Source: Adiantum capillus-veneris (taxonomy: Eukaryota; Streptophyta; Polypodiopsida; Polypodiales; Pteridaceae). Taken from it: a stretch of DNA of 64,000 nt. Of the stretch, positions 22,773-34,479 are shown piece after piece; positions within the stretch are counted from its first letter, which is position 1; each line of letters opens with the position of its first letter. The stretch is from NCBI GenBank assembly GCA_014529385.2, contig CM043950.1, forward strand, positions 75,089,935 to 75,153,934, given 5' to 3'. The notes beneath the pieces are model-generated. The model was given only the letters and a program-made list of their open reading frames with translations. It did not search any database and was not told where the DNA came from. The translations under genes were made by a program, and so were the position numbers.

Positions 22773-23400
22773 CTAAGTGTTTGTCTGAAAAGGCCTATTT
22801 TGCATTCTATGCCCGGTAGGTATAATTCTGCTTGGAGTATGGTTGCGACTCTCATACTTCACCTTCTTCTCATAATTTTCGGCCTTCGCAATAGCATCCA
22901 GAAAATCGGTAGCCCCTCCACCCTTTACTTGATAATACAAATCTTTACGCAGTCCTTCGATAAATTTGTTTGTCAACGCCTCTCCTTCTACTTCCGGTGC
23001 ATACTTGTGAAGTCGCAAAAACTTCTCCTTATACTCATGTACAGTAAGACTTGGCTCATCCTCAGGATGCTGCTGAAACTTGTAAAACTCCATCTTTTTA
23101 TCCATCTCATAGTGTGGAGAACAGTACCTTTTATACGCTTGCGTTTTAAATTCCATCCAAGTGATTGGAGTAACCTTTGTTCGCTGTTTAAGGTATGCTT
23201 TCCACCAAAGCTTTGCGGTTTGTCGAAGATGAACAAGTGCAACCTTTGATTTTGCCTCTTCAGAGAACTTCTTCAATGCAAAATAATCTTCTAACTCTTC
23301 AATCCATGCTTCGAGATATTCACCAGTTTTCTCGATGCCATTAAACTCGTTAATCTTTGCCTTCTTCGTCCTTTCCTTTCAGAATCTTCATCTGCATCTT
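22773..23400 (-). pseudogene. Gag of gypsy copy 2
   Basis: Retrotransposon gag domain: KSKVALVHLRQTAKLWWKAY, then PHYEMDKKMEFYKFQQH, then a C-terminal RNFEKK-like linker. The N-terminal end is fused to LTR U5 at 23,466 with loss of the primer-binding site, so the copy could not be reverse transcribed in the normal way. A stop around 22,770 separates it from the nucleocapsid part. Confidence 0.8.
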
Positions 23401-23466
23401 CTTCATCACGTTTCCTTCTTCGTCCTCACCTTTCATTAGTTTTCAATGCGTCAACCCTTCTTGCCC

Positions 23467-24575
23467 CAGGAACCGAATAATAGAGATAGACAGAAAAAGG
23501 TACAGAAAGAGATCTTTCTATTGATGAATCTTTGCAGACTTTTCATACAACAAAGGACCAATTGAATATGGGCGCACTCCGTTGTACGGAGATCGAACCT
23601 CCCGACCACCCCGGAGCTTCAGTTCGCTTGCATGCAACGTCTCACTCGCACTCGCACTCGCACTCTCACTCCCAGAAGAAGAGATCGGTGAATGATCCCC
23701 AAACGCACCACCCGTCGTGCTTTTATCCTTCTTTTCCTCGAAAAGCCTGCACGATTTTCGTACCAAGTATACCTATGAGAATAATATAAGAACGTGATCG
23801 CTAAGCGATCCGTAAAGGTTAGATTTCTATCATGACACTTTGCACAGATCCTGTTTCACACATTGATTTCTGCATCGCCTACAAAATAGCCAAAAGAACA
23901 TACTCGTGCAACCAATTCAACATGATAATCAAAGTAAAAAAACATAATTATATACCTTCATAATCTCAATTTCCATAATCTACCATGAAGAAACAATCCA
24001 CTTCTTGAATGATAGCAGGGAGAACTGTATGATGTTGCATGTGTCTCTGTCCCTGTGTATTCTACATTGCTGCTTTCTTCTGTTTGTTTTCATCATAACT
24101 TTTAGAAACAAACTCAGAATAGAGCAATCCAGGTACTCAAAACGACGGGATTGGGTCTGGTCTACGAAGTTGCGCGAACAGAATTGAGAAAAACGTCTCT
24201 GTTTGGCTAAAAACGCAACTTTTAGGTCGCGACTCATAAAACCTCTATTTTTGGGTCTCCATTACTTTTACAACTTATTTTAAGCCTACCCATGCATTTT
24301 AAGCTAAAACACATAAATATAAAACATTGATATGAATAAAAGTCTCAATTTTACTATTCATAGACAGACTATCTGTTATTCATTAATCTTTATCAAATAT
24401 GTCTTTAGTGTATTATTTAAAAAAAGAATGTATGTTCTCTCTTAATATCTCAAACTCATTCATGCAAGCTCTATTTAATAGACTATTCAACAATCTTTCA
24501 AATCGTGCTAAACGAAAGATATGCCCTGCTACATTCTTTTCGACTTTAAGAACTTCAAAGATTAGTTCTATTACA
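23467..24575 (-). repeat. Ty3/gypsy LTR L4
   Basis: About 1,109 bp, start TGTAATAGAAC beside polypurine tract AAGGGGAGAA at 24,576-24,585. The last bases (GTGACA) are missing at its junction with gag. It is shared between copies 2 and 3. Hexamer run at about 23,640-23,680; palindrome GATCGCTTAGCGATC near 23,798. Confidence 0.85.
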
Positions 24576-25685
24576 TTCTCCCCTTATCAAAATTAACTAT
24601 GTCATCAGAGTTGGTAAGAGAGAGAAATTCTCTTTGCAAAACACTAACATCAACCCATGATGCATCCTCTACTGGATAGTTCTGCCACTTAACCAAAACT
24701 TCCACAATGTCTCTATTTCTTAGATGTTTAACACGCCTATCTAGCACTAAGTCTGGTTCTACTGTCAATGTTCCATCATCTTTCAACTTAGGGTTGTCCT
24801 ATAAAACATGATGCACATTAGGAACATACTTTTTCAATAAAATCACATGAAATATAGCATGCACTTTAACATGAGAAGGCAATTCTAATTTGTAGGCTAA
24901 TGAACCAATGCGCTTCAAAATTTTAAATGGCCCAGCAAATCCTAGAGACAATCTTCTATCCTTTCCAAGAATCAAATGAGACTTGTCGGGAATAACCTTT
25001 AAGAAAACCATGTCACCAGTTTCATACTCCACAACCCGATGTTTCTTCTCATAATACAATTTATGTCTCTTTTGAGCTTCTCTAATATTCCCCCTGATTT
25101 TGGCCAACTCGTTATCCATTTTCTCAAGCATCTCACATGTCAGTTCTACCTTATTCCTGTAGTTAAGAAAATTAATAGGTGTGGGACAGTTGTAGCCATA
25201 CATTGCCTAGCAAACGGAGTCATCCTAATAGATGAATGATATGAACTGTTATATGCAAATTCAACCAAAGGTAGATATTCATTCCAATTAGATTGGTTTT
25301 CATTGACATACATTCGTAACAATCTTCTAAAATACGATTCACTCTCTCCGTTTTCCCATCAGTTTGAGGATAAAAAGTAGTAGACATGCGTACTTGGGTA
25401 CCTATAGAGTCAAAAGTCGCTCTCCAGAAATGAGAAGTGAACTTAGAATCTCTGTCAGACACTATACTCTTGGGCATGCCATGCAAATGAAATATCTCTT
25501 TCACAAACAAGCGTGCAATGGTCAATGCAGCATCACTTATTTTTACAGGAAAGAAGTGAGCTTGATTTGTGAGTCTATCTACCACCACAAAGATCGAGTC
25601 ATACCCTCCACGAGTAGTAGGAAGTCTAATGATAAAGTCCATGGATATAGACTCCCACTTCTGTAAAGGAATGTCTAAGGGTTGA
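24571..25685 (-). pseudogene. Gypsy copy 3: integrase and chromodomain only
   Basis: From right to left: integrase core ([40 protein letters not shown]; all three acidic positions present) with a frameshift near 25,320, the post-integrase region (AQKRHKLYYEKKHRVVEYE), and a chromodomain (HLRNRDIVEVLVKWQNYPVE). Everything upstream (primer site, gag, protease, RT, RNase H) is deleted, so LTR L5 is fused directly to integrase at about 25,685. Confidence 0.85.
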
Positions 25686-26789
25686 AGGAACCGAGTAATA
25701 GAGATAGACAGCAAAAGGTACAGAAAGAGATCTTTGTATTAATGAATCTTTGTAGACTTTTGATACAACAGAGGAGCAATTGAATATGGACGCACTCCGT
25801 TGTACGGAGCTCGAACCTCCTGACCACCCTCGAGCTTCAGTCCGCTTGCATGGAGCGTCTCACTGGCACTCTCACTCTCCCTGTCAATCGCACTCGCACT
25901 CGCACTCGCAGAAGAGGAGATCTGTGAATGATCCCCAAATGCCACCCGTCGTGCTTTTATCCTTGTTTTCCTCGAAAAGCCTGCATGATTTTCGCACCAA
26001 GTATACGTGCGAGAATAATATAAGAACGTGATCGCTAAGCGAACCGTAAAGGTTAGATTTCTATCATGACACTTTGCACAGATCCTATTTCACACATTGA
26101 TTTCTGCATCGCCTACAAAATAGCCAAAAGAACATACTCGTGCAACCAATTCAACATGATAATCGAAGTAAAAAAACATTATTATATACCTTCATAATCT
26201 CAATTTCAATACTCTACTATGAAGAAACAATCCACTTCTTGGTTGATAGCAGGGAGAGCTATATGATGTTGTATGTCTGTCTGTTCCTGTGTATACTACA
26301 CTGCTGCTGCCTTTTGTTTATTTTCATCATTACTTCTACAAACAAACTCAGAACGGAGCAATCCAGGTACTCAAAACGACGGGAATAGGTCTAGTCTACA
26401 AGGCAACGTCTTTATTTGGTTGAAAATGCAACTTTTAGGTCGCGACTCATAAAACCTCTATTTTTGGGTCTCCACTACTTTTTCAACTTATTTTAAGCCT
26501 ACCCATGCATTTAAAGCTAAAATACATAAATATAAAACATTGATATTAATAAAAATCTCAATTTTACTGTTCATAGACAGACTATCTGTTATTCATTAAT
26601 CTTTATCAAATACGTCTTTAGTGTATTATTTTAAAAAAAGAATATATGTTGTCTCTTAATATCTCAAACTCATTCATATAAGCTCTATTTAATAGACTAT
26701 TCAACAATCTTTCAAATCGTACTAAAGGAAAGATATGCCCTACTCCATTCTTTTCGACTTTTAGAACTTCAAAAATTAGTCCTATTACA
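25686..26789 (-). repeat. Ty3/gypsy LTR L5
   Basis: About 1,104 bp. It starts TGTAATAGGAC beside AAGGGGAGAA at 26,790-26,799, and its U5 end is truncated at GGTTCCTT, where integrase of copy 3 follows. It contains an expanded, interrupted hexamer tract at about 25,855-25,915. Confidence 0.85.
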
Positions 26790-27270
26790 TTCTCCCCTTA
26801 TCAAAATTAACTCTGTCCTCAGAGTTGGAAAGAGAGGAAAATTCTCTTTGCAAAACACTAAGATCAACCCATGATGCATCCTCTACTAGATAGTTCTGTC
26901 CCTTAACCAAAACATCCACAATGTCTCTATTTCTCAGATGTATAACACGCCTATCTAGCACTAAATCTGGTTCTACAGTCAATATTCCGTCATCTTGCAA
27001 CTTAGAGTTGTCCTGTAAAACATGATGCACATTACGGATATACTTTTTCAATAATCTCATATAGAATCGCACTTTAACATAAGAAGGCAATTTCAATTTG
27101 TAAGCTAATAAACCAATGTGCTTCAAAATTTTAAATTGCCCAGCAAATTGTAGAGACAATATTCTATCCTTTCCAACAATCAAATGAGACTTCTCAGGAA
27201 TAACCTTTAAGAAAACCATATCACTAGTTTCATACTCCACAACACCATGTTTCTTGTCATAATACAATTT
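26785..27270 (-). pseudogene. Gypsy copy 4: chromodomain fragment
   Basis: Chromodomain and upstream linker (HKLYYDKKHGVVEYETSD; RNRDIVDVLVKGQNYLVEDA, with the usual VKWQNYP now VKGQNYL). It ends abruptly at 27,271, where an oppositely oriented RT fragment begins. No right-hand LTR follows. Confidence 0.8.
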
Positions 27271-27272
27271 AT

Positions 27273-27405
27273 GTATGTGGCCAATACCTAAACCATTAAG
27301 GGATGTAAGAAGCTTTATGGGTCTAGCACAATATGCGAGAGCACACATTAAAGATTTTCCTAAGATATCAAGTCCTTTGATCGAATTGACCAAGAAAGAC
27401 AAGGA
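27273..27405 (+). pseudogene. Inverted RT/RNase H connection fragment
   Basis: The plus strand encodes [20 protein letters not shown] and HIKDFPKISSPLIELTKKDK, matching the minus-strand pol of copy 1 near 18,150-18,000. It is joined head-on to the chromodomain fragment of copy 4. The 27,405-27,690 interval beyond is unassigned AT-rich sequence. Confidence 0.75.
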
Positions 27406-27696
27406 AGACCATATTAGGTATTTTGGTAAAAATCTCACATTATGGGAATCTCCAAATCGACCGAATTCATGTAATTTGGAAATTTTCCACTTAAAGTGGA
27501 AAAAATTGAGGTGTGTGGCTAGTAAATAAAGTGAAAATCTCATAGGATTGTGGTGTTGATAAACACCAAAAGTCAAGAGGATGTACAACACATGGATTTG
27601 AATAATAACTATAAATTACATAAAACAAAGGAAGATACAAAAAAGATTTTGTTTACAAATTGACTAGTATAGTCACAATAGAAGCTCCACATAATT

Positions 27697-30600
27697 CTAC
27701 TCCACATTTGATACCATATCTGAACTTTGATCCAAGTGTGGATGATGTGCATGAGTGAGGCCTTCTTTGGCTTTTAGAGCATGTCTTTTTGGAATCTTTA
27801 TTCTAGAAAATGGTCCTTCTTTGTTGGGTCTCCAGGACCAAACAATTGCATCTATAGTTTCCCACACTTGTGGGTCCTTATAGTTGACAGCCCAATAACC
27901 CTTCCAACAATTACTGTAAGCTTGAGTATCTGTCATCCCACTTTTTCTCGCGCAAGGTGCCCAATATTGAATCAAGATTTTTCTGTAGTTTGGTGATGTA
28001 GGCTCATTATCAATGTCAGATAAAGCCATTGCAAGCCACACTGGATAGATTTCTGTGTCACTCGGAACAAGCATAAGAAAGTCACCTTGGTGCACATCAG
28101 ACATAGGGTCAAACTCTTCCCTTGGCCTATCTCGTTGAGGCCCACAAAAATGATCGTTCAACTCTTCAAGGCCTAGGAATCTTTCTGCTCCTTGTTGCAA
28201 ATTCATTGTAGTGCTTTGTAGGTGAGAATATTCTTGAGTTTTTGGCCAAAACATTTCATACAAGACTCCCTCTGATATGATTGCTTTTCCAATCTCTTCA
28301 ATTACCTTACTCCAATAATCTATCACGGGTCTATAATATCGCGGAATACTTGAACCATTCCCTAAATTTTTCCAAAATTTTATATAGTTCTTTAGCCCCA
28401 AAATGACTTCTTCGTGGGCCTTGACATACTCCGCCATTTGTACTAGAGGTGGATCTCCATGTGGTAACATTGGCTTGCCTTCTGTGTCTGTTTTCCAAAG
28501 GCGAATACTTCCACTCCAACTTGATACACCTACATGTGCCTTATATTGCATCATTGGTGTCTCATCCTGCATAAAGAACCTGAACTGAAGCAGTTTGGAA
28601 TGTCCAACAAGTATGTCTTGTCCATCACAAAGATAGCCATCACAATATTGCTTGAAATCGGGGATCTTTGTGAGAAAAAATGGAGCTGGAGATGAAGATG
28701 AGCTGTTTCGTAATGTATCCATCAAATGTGGCAAAGTATAGGTTTGTGTAACTCTCAACTTCTCTGAAAACCTACTAAACATGGCGTCTATGTCCTCATG
28801 TGTATGCCCAACCATTAAAAATCCCAGCTGGATGGTTTTGAAAACACCCCTTGCAACAAGCATTGACAAATAGGCAAATAAGTATCGATTTTTGTTTTCC
28901 CCTGCACAATTATCCAATTGTAGCAACAAGCTCTGGCAATCTGCGAAATGTTGACCCCAATTCCTCTTCTGCAATTTCTGACGACTGCACAATGGGCTCT
29001 TTTCCATCACTCAAGTTATGGTAGTCCAAAGCATCCCTTGAGTTCAAAGCATGTTGTAGTGAAATATTGCTCCTTGGAAGTCCATTTGTTACTAGATCAC
29101 CAAGAGGATGCTTATCTATCCTCTCGAGGTTATGTAAACAATTAGCAATTGAGCCAATTGTAAGATTTGGATCAGCTGGCCACAAACCATTCAAGACAAA
29201 GTGTCCGTAATGACCTTCTCCATGTCCATGAGTGATCATGCCAATCAATGCCACTTGCAGATTATATCCTGAATCCACACCCTTGGGAACAATGCGTAAT
29301 CTAGGAATGGCAGTCTTCTTTTGATCCATCTTATCATGGATTATGCATACATATTTTTGTGGTTGAGTTTCTGAATACGTGCGCCATGCATAATATAGGC
29401 TTCTGCAACTCTTTTGTTGTGCCATGTGAACTTCTCTCTCCCTCAAGAGAAGAGCTCTCTCTTCAAGAGAAGGTTTAGCTTCTAACCTTGCCTTGATTGA
29501 GCTACAAATATTGCACTTAGAGAACTCACTCGTCTTTGTTAAAGTGACATGTGGGTACTCTTTGTTCCAAATTCTACCAAAAGAAGATTGGGATAGCTTC
29601 TTCTCATAGCCCATTTGGTCAAGTGTCGTGTTGATTTCACATAAAATATCCACTTGTTTGTATGTTGATGGAATCACCAATTGAGTCTCTCTTGAGCCAT
29701 CTAGCAGTGTTCTACTTCTATGTGGCATCTTCTCAGAGTTGTTTTCCACAAACTCATTTAGTAGTGCTCTTGCTAAACTAGTATGTTGAAGTCCCCTTCT
29801 CAATGTACATGTGTTCCCATGTACATATTGGCGCACACCATTTTCAAAGTTCTCCTTGTATCGATAAAATGATGTCTTTGGTATTCCATGTAGCTCATAC
29901 CATGCTCTACAACAAACAATAGAGCCATTTAGCCTGAATTGGTATCGTGACTTCTCATCTTTTTGATAACATATAGAAAGAACATCATAAACATAATTAG
30001 TGCGTGATTTTTGAGACTCTCCCCAAAATTGTTGTCGTAACCTTGTCACCATATCACGATTTGCAAATTGGCAGCATTTTTGTGCACAACAATCAATGCA
30101 TGATACCCTTTGAATTGATTTGTTTGAAAGGTAAAAAGTCGAAGCTGGTGCTGCTTTTGATTTTTGAGTCCTGTTCATGAAAGTGTATCGTCTCTTCCTT
30201 GACAACTGGACAACCTTACTCCCATCAATTTTTTTTCCAACATTGCCATCGTTGGATACATCCTCATATGTAGCATGCATGCCATCAATAGGAACAAAGC
30301 GTTGTAATGGGCTCCCATTCAACATTGTTGTCTGCTTGATGGGCCACTTTAGCAAAGTGATGCTACCCACTTCAACCACATCATCAATGCTTGCATTTTC
30401 TCTTTCAATACCCACACCCACACAATCAGGACCAAGTTCCTGAAAGTTGACATAATCATGTGGAAATACATATAAGATGGTCCCTTCATTCATGGTTTGC
30501 ATCATTGTGTCATCTTTTAAAAGGACCCTTTGATTTCTCCAAGACTCTCGAATCATTGCTTCAAATTTTGGGCTTGTCATAGGTATTGCATCTGTAACTA

Positions 30601-30922
30601 GAGGATCAGAATGATCATGTTCTTCATCACCATTGTAGCTTTCGTGTGGATCAATTAAGTTCCCATTTAATACAAAAGATTGCAAAAGAAGCTTTGACCA
30701 TCGAACAGCACTCCATAATGAGCCTTGGAGAGATGAAGTATCCATTGTAGGAAAAGGTAGGACCACATCCTTCAAGCATTCCTCCACTAGTATGGAGACA
30801 TTTCCCAGCCCTATCTTTGTCCCACCACAAGTGGAATCTGGATCTGTTCTACACACACAACCAATACCAACGATTTCATTGTCAAGTATCATATGTACTT
30901 TCTCCCCAGATTCGAAGTCCAT
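27697..30922 (-). pseudogene. Large transposase-like gene (DUF7869-type), one frameshift
   Basis: Two overlapping frames (30,922-28,910, 670 codons; 29,010-27,697, 437 codons) together give about 1,070 residues. Residues about 5-110 (ILDNEIVGIGCVCRTDPD ... LPFPTMDTSSLQGSLWSAVRW) resemble the DUF8039-type domain of plant transposon proteins. A cysteine cluster CIDCCAQKCC and CNICSS follow. The catalytic-like core has HDKMDQKK (about residue 530), then in the second frame LQLDNCAGENKN and GHTHEDIDAMFSRF, the D-D-E/D pattern of an RNase-H-fold transposase. The frames switch near 28,960, in a stretch too short for an intron, so this is a one-base frameshift or a sequencing error. The start codon lies one base after a 3' splice signal (TTTTACTTACAG), so a 5' UTR intron is likely. 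Confidence 0.75.
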
Positions 30923-31019
30923 CCTGTAAGTAAAAAGAATACATTGTTAAATCCATAGTTATAGAAAAATACTCTTCAAACAAAAAATCATGCTACAACA
31001 TGAAAAAGGTTTGCATAGG

Positions 31020-32240
31020 TTGGACAAGTGGTGAACCTTGAGACCAAATCCTCCTTGCTATATTAATGGAAGCAAGGTTGGACAAGTGGTGGACCTTGAA
31101 ACCAAAGCCTCTTTGCTATATGAGAGCATAGGTTGGACAAGTGGTGGACCTAGTTGTAATACCCACTGCCACCTATCAACTACTATAGGACTATGCTTTC
31201 CAATGTCCAAGTATCCCTTGAGTCTTTCAAGGTTGAACACGTGGTGGACCTTGAAACGAAAATCCCCGTTCTTTATCAGAGCATAGCTTGGACAAGTGGT
31301 GGACCTAGTTATAATGCCCAATATCCAAGGTGAAACACCTTAGGACCTTGCTACCTTGCTTGCCAATGTTTACGTAGCCCCTCATTTCTTTAATGGAAGC
31401 AAGGTTGGACAAGTGGTGGACCTTGAAAGCAAAGCCTCTTTGCTATATGAGAGCATAGGTTGGACCTAGTTGTAATACCCACTTCCACCTATCAACTACT
31501 ATAGGACTATGCTTTCCAATGTCCAAGTATCCCTTGAGTCTTGCAAGGTTGAACACGTGGTGGACCTTGAAACCAAAATCCCCTTTCTATATCAGAGCAT
31601 AGCTTGGACAAGTGGTGGACCTAGTTATAATGCCCCTCCTTTCTTTAGTGGAAGAAAGGTTGGAAAAGTGGTGAATCTTGAAACCCAAACCCTTTGGCTA
31701 TATATAGAGGATATCTTGGACAAGTGGTGGGCTTAGTTGTAGTATCCAATGTCCAAGGTCCAAGGTGAACTATGTAAAGACCTTACTTCCAAAAACAAAG
31801 TCGTACAAGTGGTTCTCCTTGAAACCAAAACCTCCTTAGTGTATTAGAACATAGCTTGGAGAAGTGGTGGACTTAGTTGTAATGGTGAATGTCCAAAGTA
31901 AACTATTATAGGACCTTGCTTCCCAAATCAAGTTTGGACAAGTGGTGGATCTTGAAACCAAAACCCCCTTACTCTATTAGAGCATAGCTTAGATTAGTGG
32001 AGGACCTAGCTGCCATGGAAAATGTTCAATCTGAACTGCTGCAGGACCTTGCTATTAAATGTCTAAGTAGAGCTAGATTCTTTAATGGAATCAAGGTTGG
32101 GAAAGTGGTGCATCTTGAAACCAAAAGCCCTTTATTGTATTAGAGCATAGCTTGGACAAGTGAGGGACCTAGTTTTAATGTGTGATGTCCAAAGAAAAGT
32201 ATTACAAGAACTTGCTTTCCAATATTTGAATTGGTCAAGT
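31020..32240 (+). repeat. Diverged motif array next to the transposase gene
   Basis: GGACAAGTGGTGGACCTT and close variants recur every 50-120 bp (for example 31,079-31,096 and 31,136-31,153), embedded in longer repeats. The segment around 31,080-31,310 reappears at 31,405-31,620. Copies are more diverged than those after 34.4 kb. Short open frames encoding 'TSGGP' or 'DKWWT' are by-products of the motif. Confidence 0.9.
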
Positions 32241-33230
32241 GGTTAAAACTAAGTATAAAACTTTGACCATTTTCTTCTCGAATTGCCAAAAAGCTAGTTT
32301 TAGACACCCCTAAATGAAAATGGTTTAGGGTGGCCTTAAACAATGTTTTTTCAAAGACTTGAACAAAAGGGTTGCCGAAGAGTAATGACAATTTATTGTG
32401 GCTTGAAGTGCCTGAGTATGTGAAAACAAGCCTAGGTTTTCCACGAGGCAAAAGGTGACATAATAAGAACATTGGAAACTTAGGATTGACCATGTGGCCT
32501 AAACTTTGGCAAGTGAAGTGGTGGCCAAGTTTTGTGGCACAGTGTGCACTTGGTCCTATATGTGTTGACCACTTGGCTAAATCTAGGACCATAAGGCCAA
32601 ACCTTTGGCACCTTAAATATAGTATGGGACATAATCTAGAACTGCTATAGTAAATTAGTAGTATAGCTAATATGTTACGCATGTTTTTCATATTTTCAAC
32701 CATGATTTCTTTAATTTTGGCCGTGTGAATTGGTTAATTTTTTATATTGCTTTTGTTTTTTTTAATCCTATGATAAAACATGGACTTGTAGCATACGTGG
32801 CATTCTAATAAACCCTATCAAGATTAGGCACACAGAGAGCGCACGAGAAACGTACACAGAGAAAGCAGGCGAGCAGCAAACACACAGAAAGCGCACACGG
32901 ATCGCACACAGTTGGATTATACACGCGCGTAGAGGAGCAAGCTCGGCATCGTACACAACACACAGGTGGAGTGCACAGGATTGAAAGTTCGCGCACAAGA
33001 TAAAGAAACAGCAGCGTACACAACGCTTTCCAGAAGGGCAGGATCGGGAAGTCTTCTCAGGAGACATTGCACACCTCACGAATAGAGAAAAAACAGGTAT
33101 TTCTCTCTCTCTCTCACTCTCTGTCTTTCTCCATATAGAGAAGATGGTTCTCTGTAACTCTTCTTGCACACACACTCTCTCGTCAAAAGACAGAGATACA
33201 TAGTTTAAAAGTATCCCCGCACACATACAC

Positions 33231-33480
33231 ATATTCCCACACATCGTCTTCCTCTCTTCCACATACATAACCACAGTGAAATCTGTTATCTTGCTGTCTG
33301 TCTCTTGAAAATACATGCACATATTCCCACACATCGTCTTCCTCACTTCCACATACATAACCACAATGAAATCTCTTATCTTGTTGTCTCTCTCTTGAAA
33401 ATACGTGCACATATTCCCATACATCGTCTTCCTCTCTTCCACATACATAAACACAGTGAAATCTGTTATATTTCTCTCTC
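33231..33480. repeat. 90-bp tandem repeat, three copies
   Basis: ATATTCCCAYACATCGTCTTC starts at 33,231, 33,321 and 33,411, an exact 90-bp step, and each copy ends in a CT-rich stretch. A (CT)n/(ATCT)n tract follows at about 33,500-33,545. Confidence 0.9.
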
Positions 33481-33504
33481 CTCTCTCTAAAAAATAGGTA
33501 TTTA

Positions 33505-33542
<38 letters not shown>

Positions 33543-34364
33543 TGTATCTTGCTATCTCTCTCTTGAAAATACATGCTCATGTATGTGTGCGTCTGTGTTA
33601 TCTATGTGTATGTATGTATATTTGTGTTATTTCATTGTAATACTCATACATAATGCAGATACACAATTACACTTAATTACGATATGCACACATAGTATAT
33701 ATACATACATAAATATCACAAATAACTAACACATTGTAATACTAGTAAAATTGAATGGAAGACTTACTTGCGTGATCTGTTAAAGTCGATTCTTGTAGCG
33801 AGTTCTGGATGTATGCTGAGCTGATTTTTCTCTAATCCATTTGTAGATATGATTGTAACTTCTGTTTCTCAAAAATAGTAGTGTTGTTTAGTGATACACC
33901 TAATGGACATAAATGGTTTAAACTAGGACATGTAGACCAAAAATACGTGTATTTCTTTGGATGAATATATACACTTTTTGGTGACCCTTACCACAAGTGG
34001 TGGACCTTGAGACCAGTGGACTATAAAGACCTCCAAACAATACCTTGTACACTCAATCCTTCTTGGTATCTAGGTTGGACAAGTGGTGGACCTTGTTCAA
34101 ATTCTCTAACCACTTTCTCTAACATGGTGACATAATTTAGGTGTGATAAATTCATATCTATGCAAACTAATATCAGTTTAGGCTTGTTAATTTGAATTTG
34201 TTTGAATTTATGTACAATATAATGATTTGAGGTTTGCATATTTGAATTTAGGTGGTATAATGATATCTTTTTGTGGTAAACTTGAATTTAAAATCAATTT
34301 CGCGTGGAATATTTTAAATTTAAGTAGTAAAATTTAAATTTTTATAAAAAAGTTTGAATTTTAA

Positions 34365-34442
34365 AATTTGGGCGGGATATTTTAAAATTTAGGCGGGATA
34401 TTTAAGATTTGGGAGGGATATTTTAAATTTAGGCGGGAAGGT
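34365..34442. promoter_or_regulatory. Tandem E2F-like GGCGGGA boxes
   Basis: GGCGGGAT at 34,371 and 34,392, GGGAGGGA at 34,411 and GGCGGGAA at 34,432 are spaced 19-21 bp apart in AT-rich DNA (TTTAGGCGGGATATTT). They resemble the E2F site TTTSSCGS. They could link expression to S phase, or simply be a small tandem repeat. Confidence 0.35.
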
Positions 34443-34479
34443 TTTGAATTTATAGCGAGATCTCCCTTACATAAGAGAG

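Noticed and set aside
22590-23249. 219-codon plus-strand open frame
   Set aside because: It is antisense to the gag of gypsy copy 2, which has clear domain matches.
32140-33454. 187- and 228-codon minus-strand open frames
   Set aside because: The first has no domain and ends in motif sequence; the second translates the 90-bp tandem repeat and CT-rich DNA.
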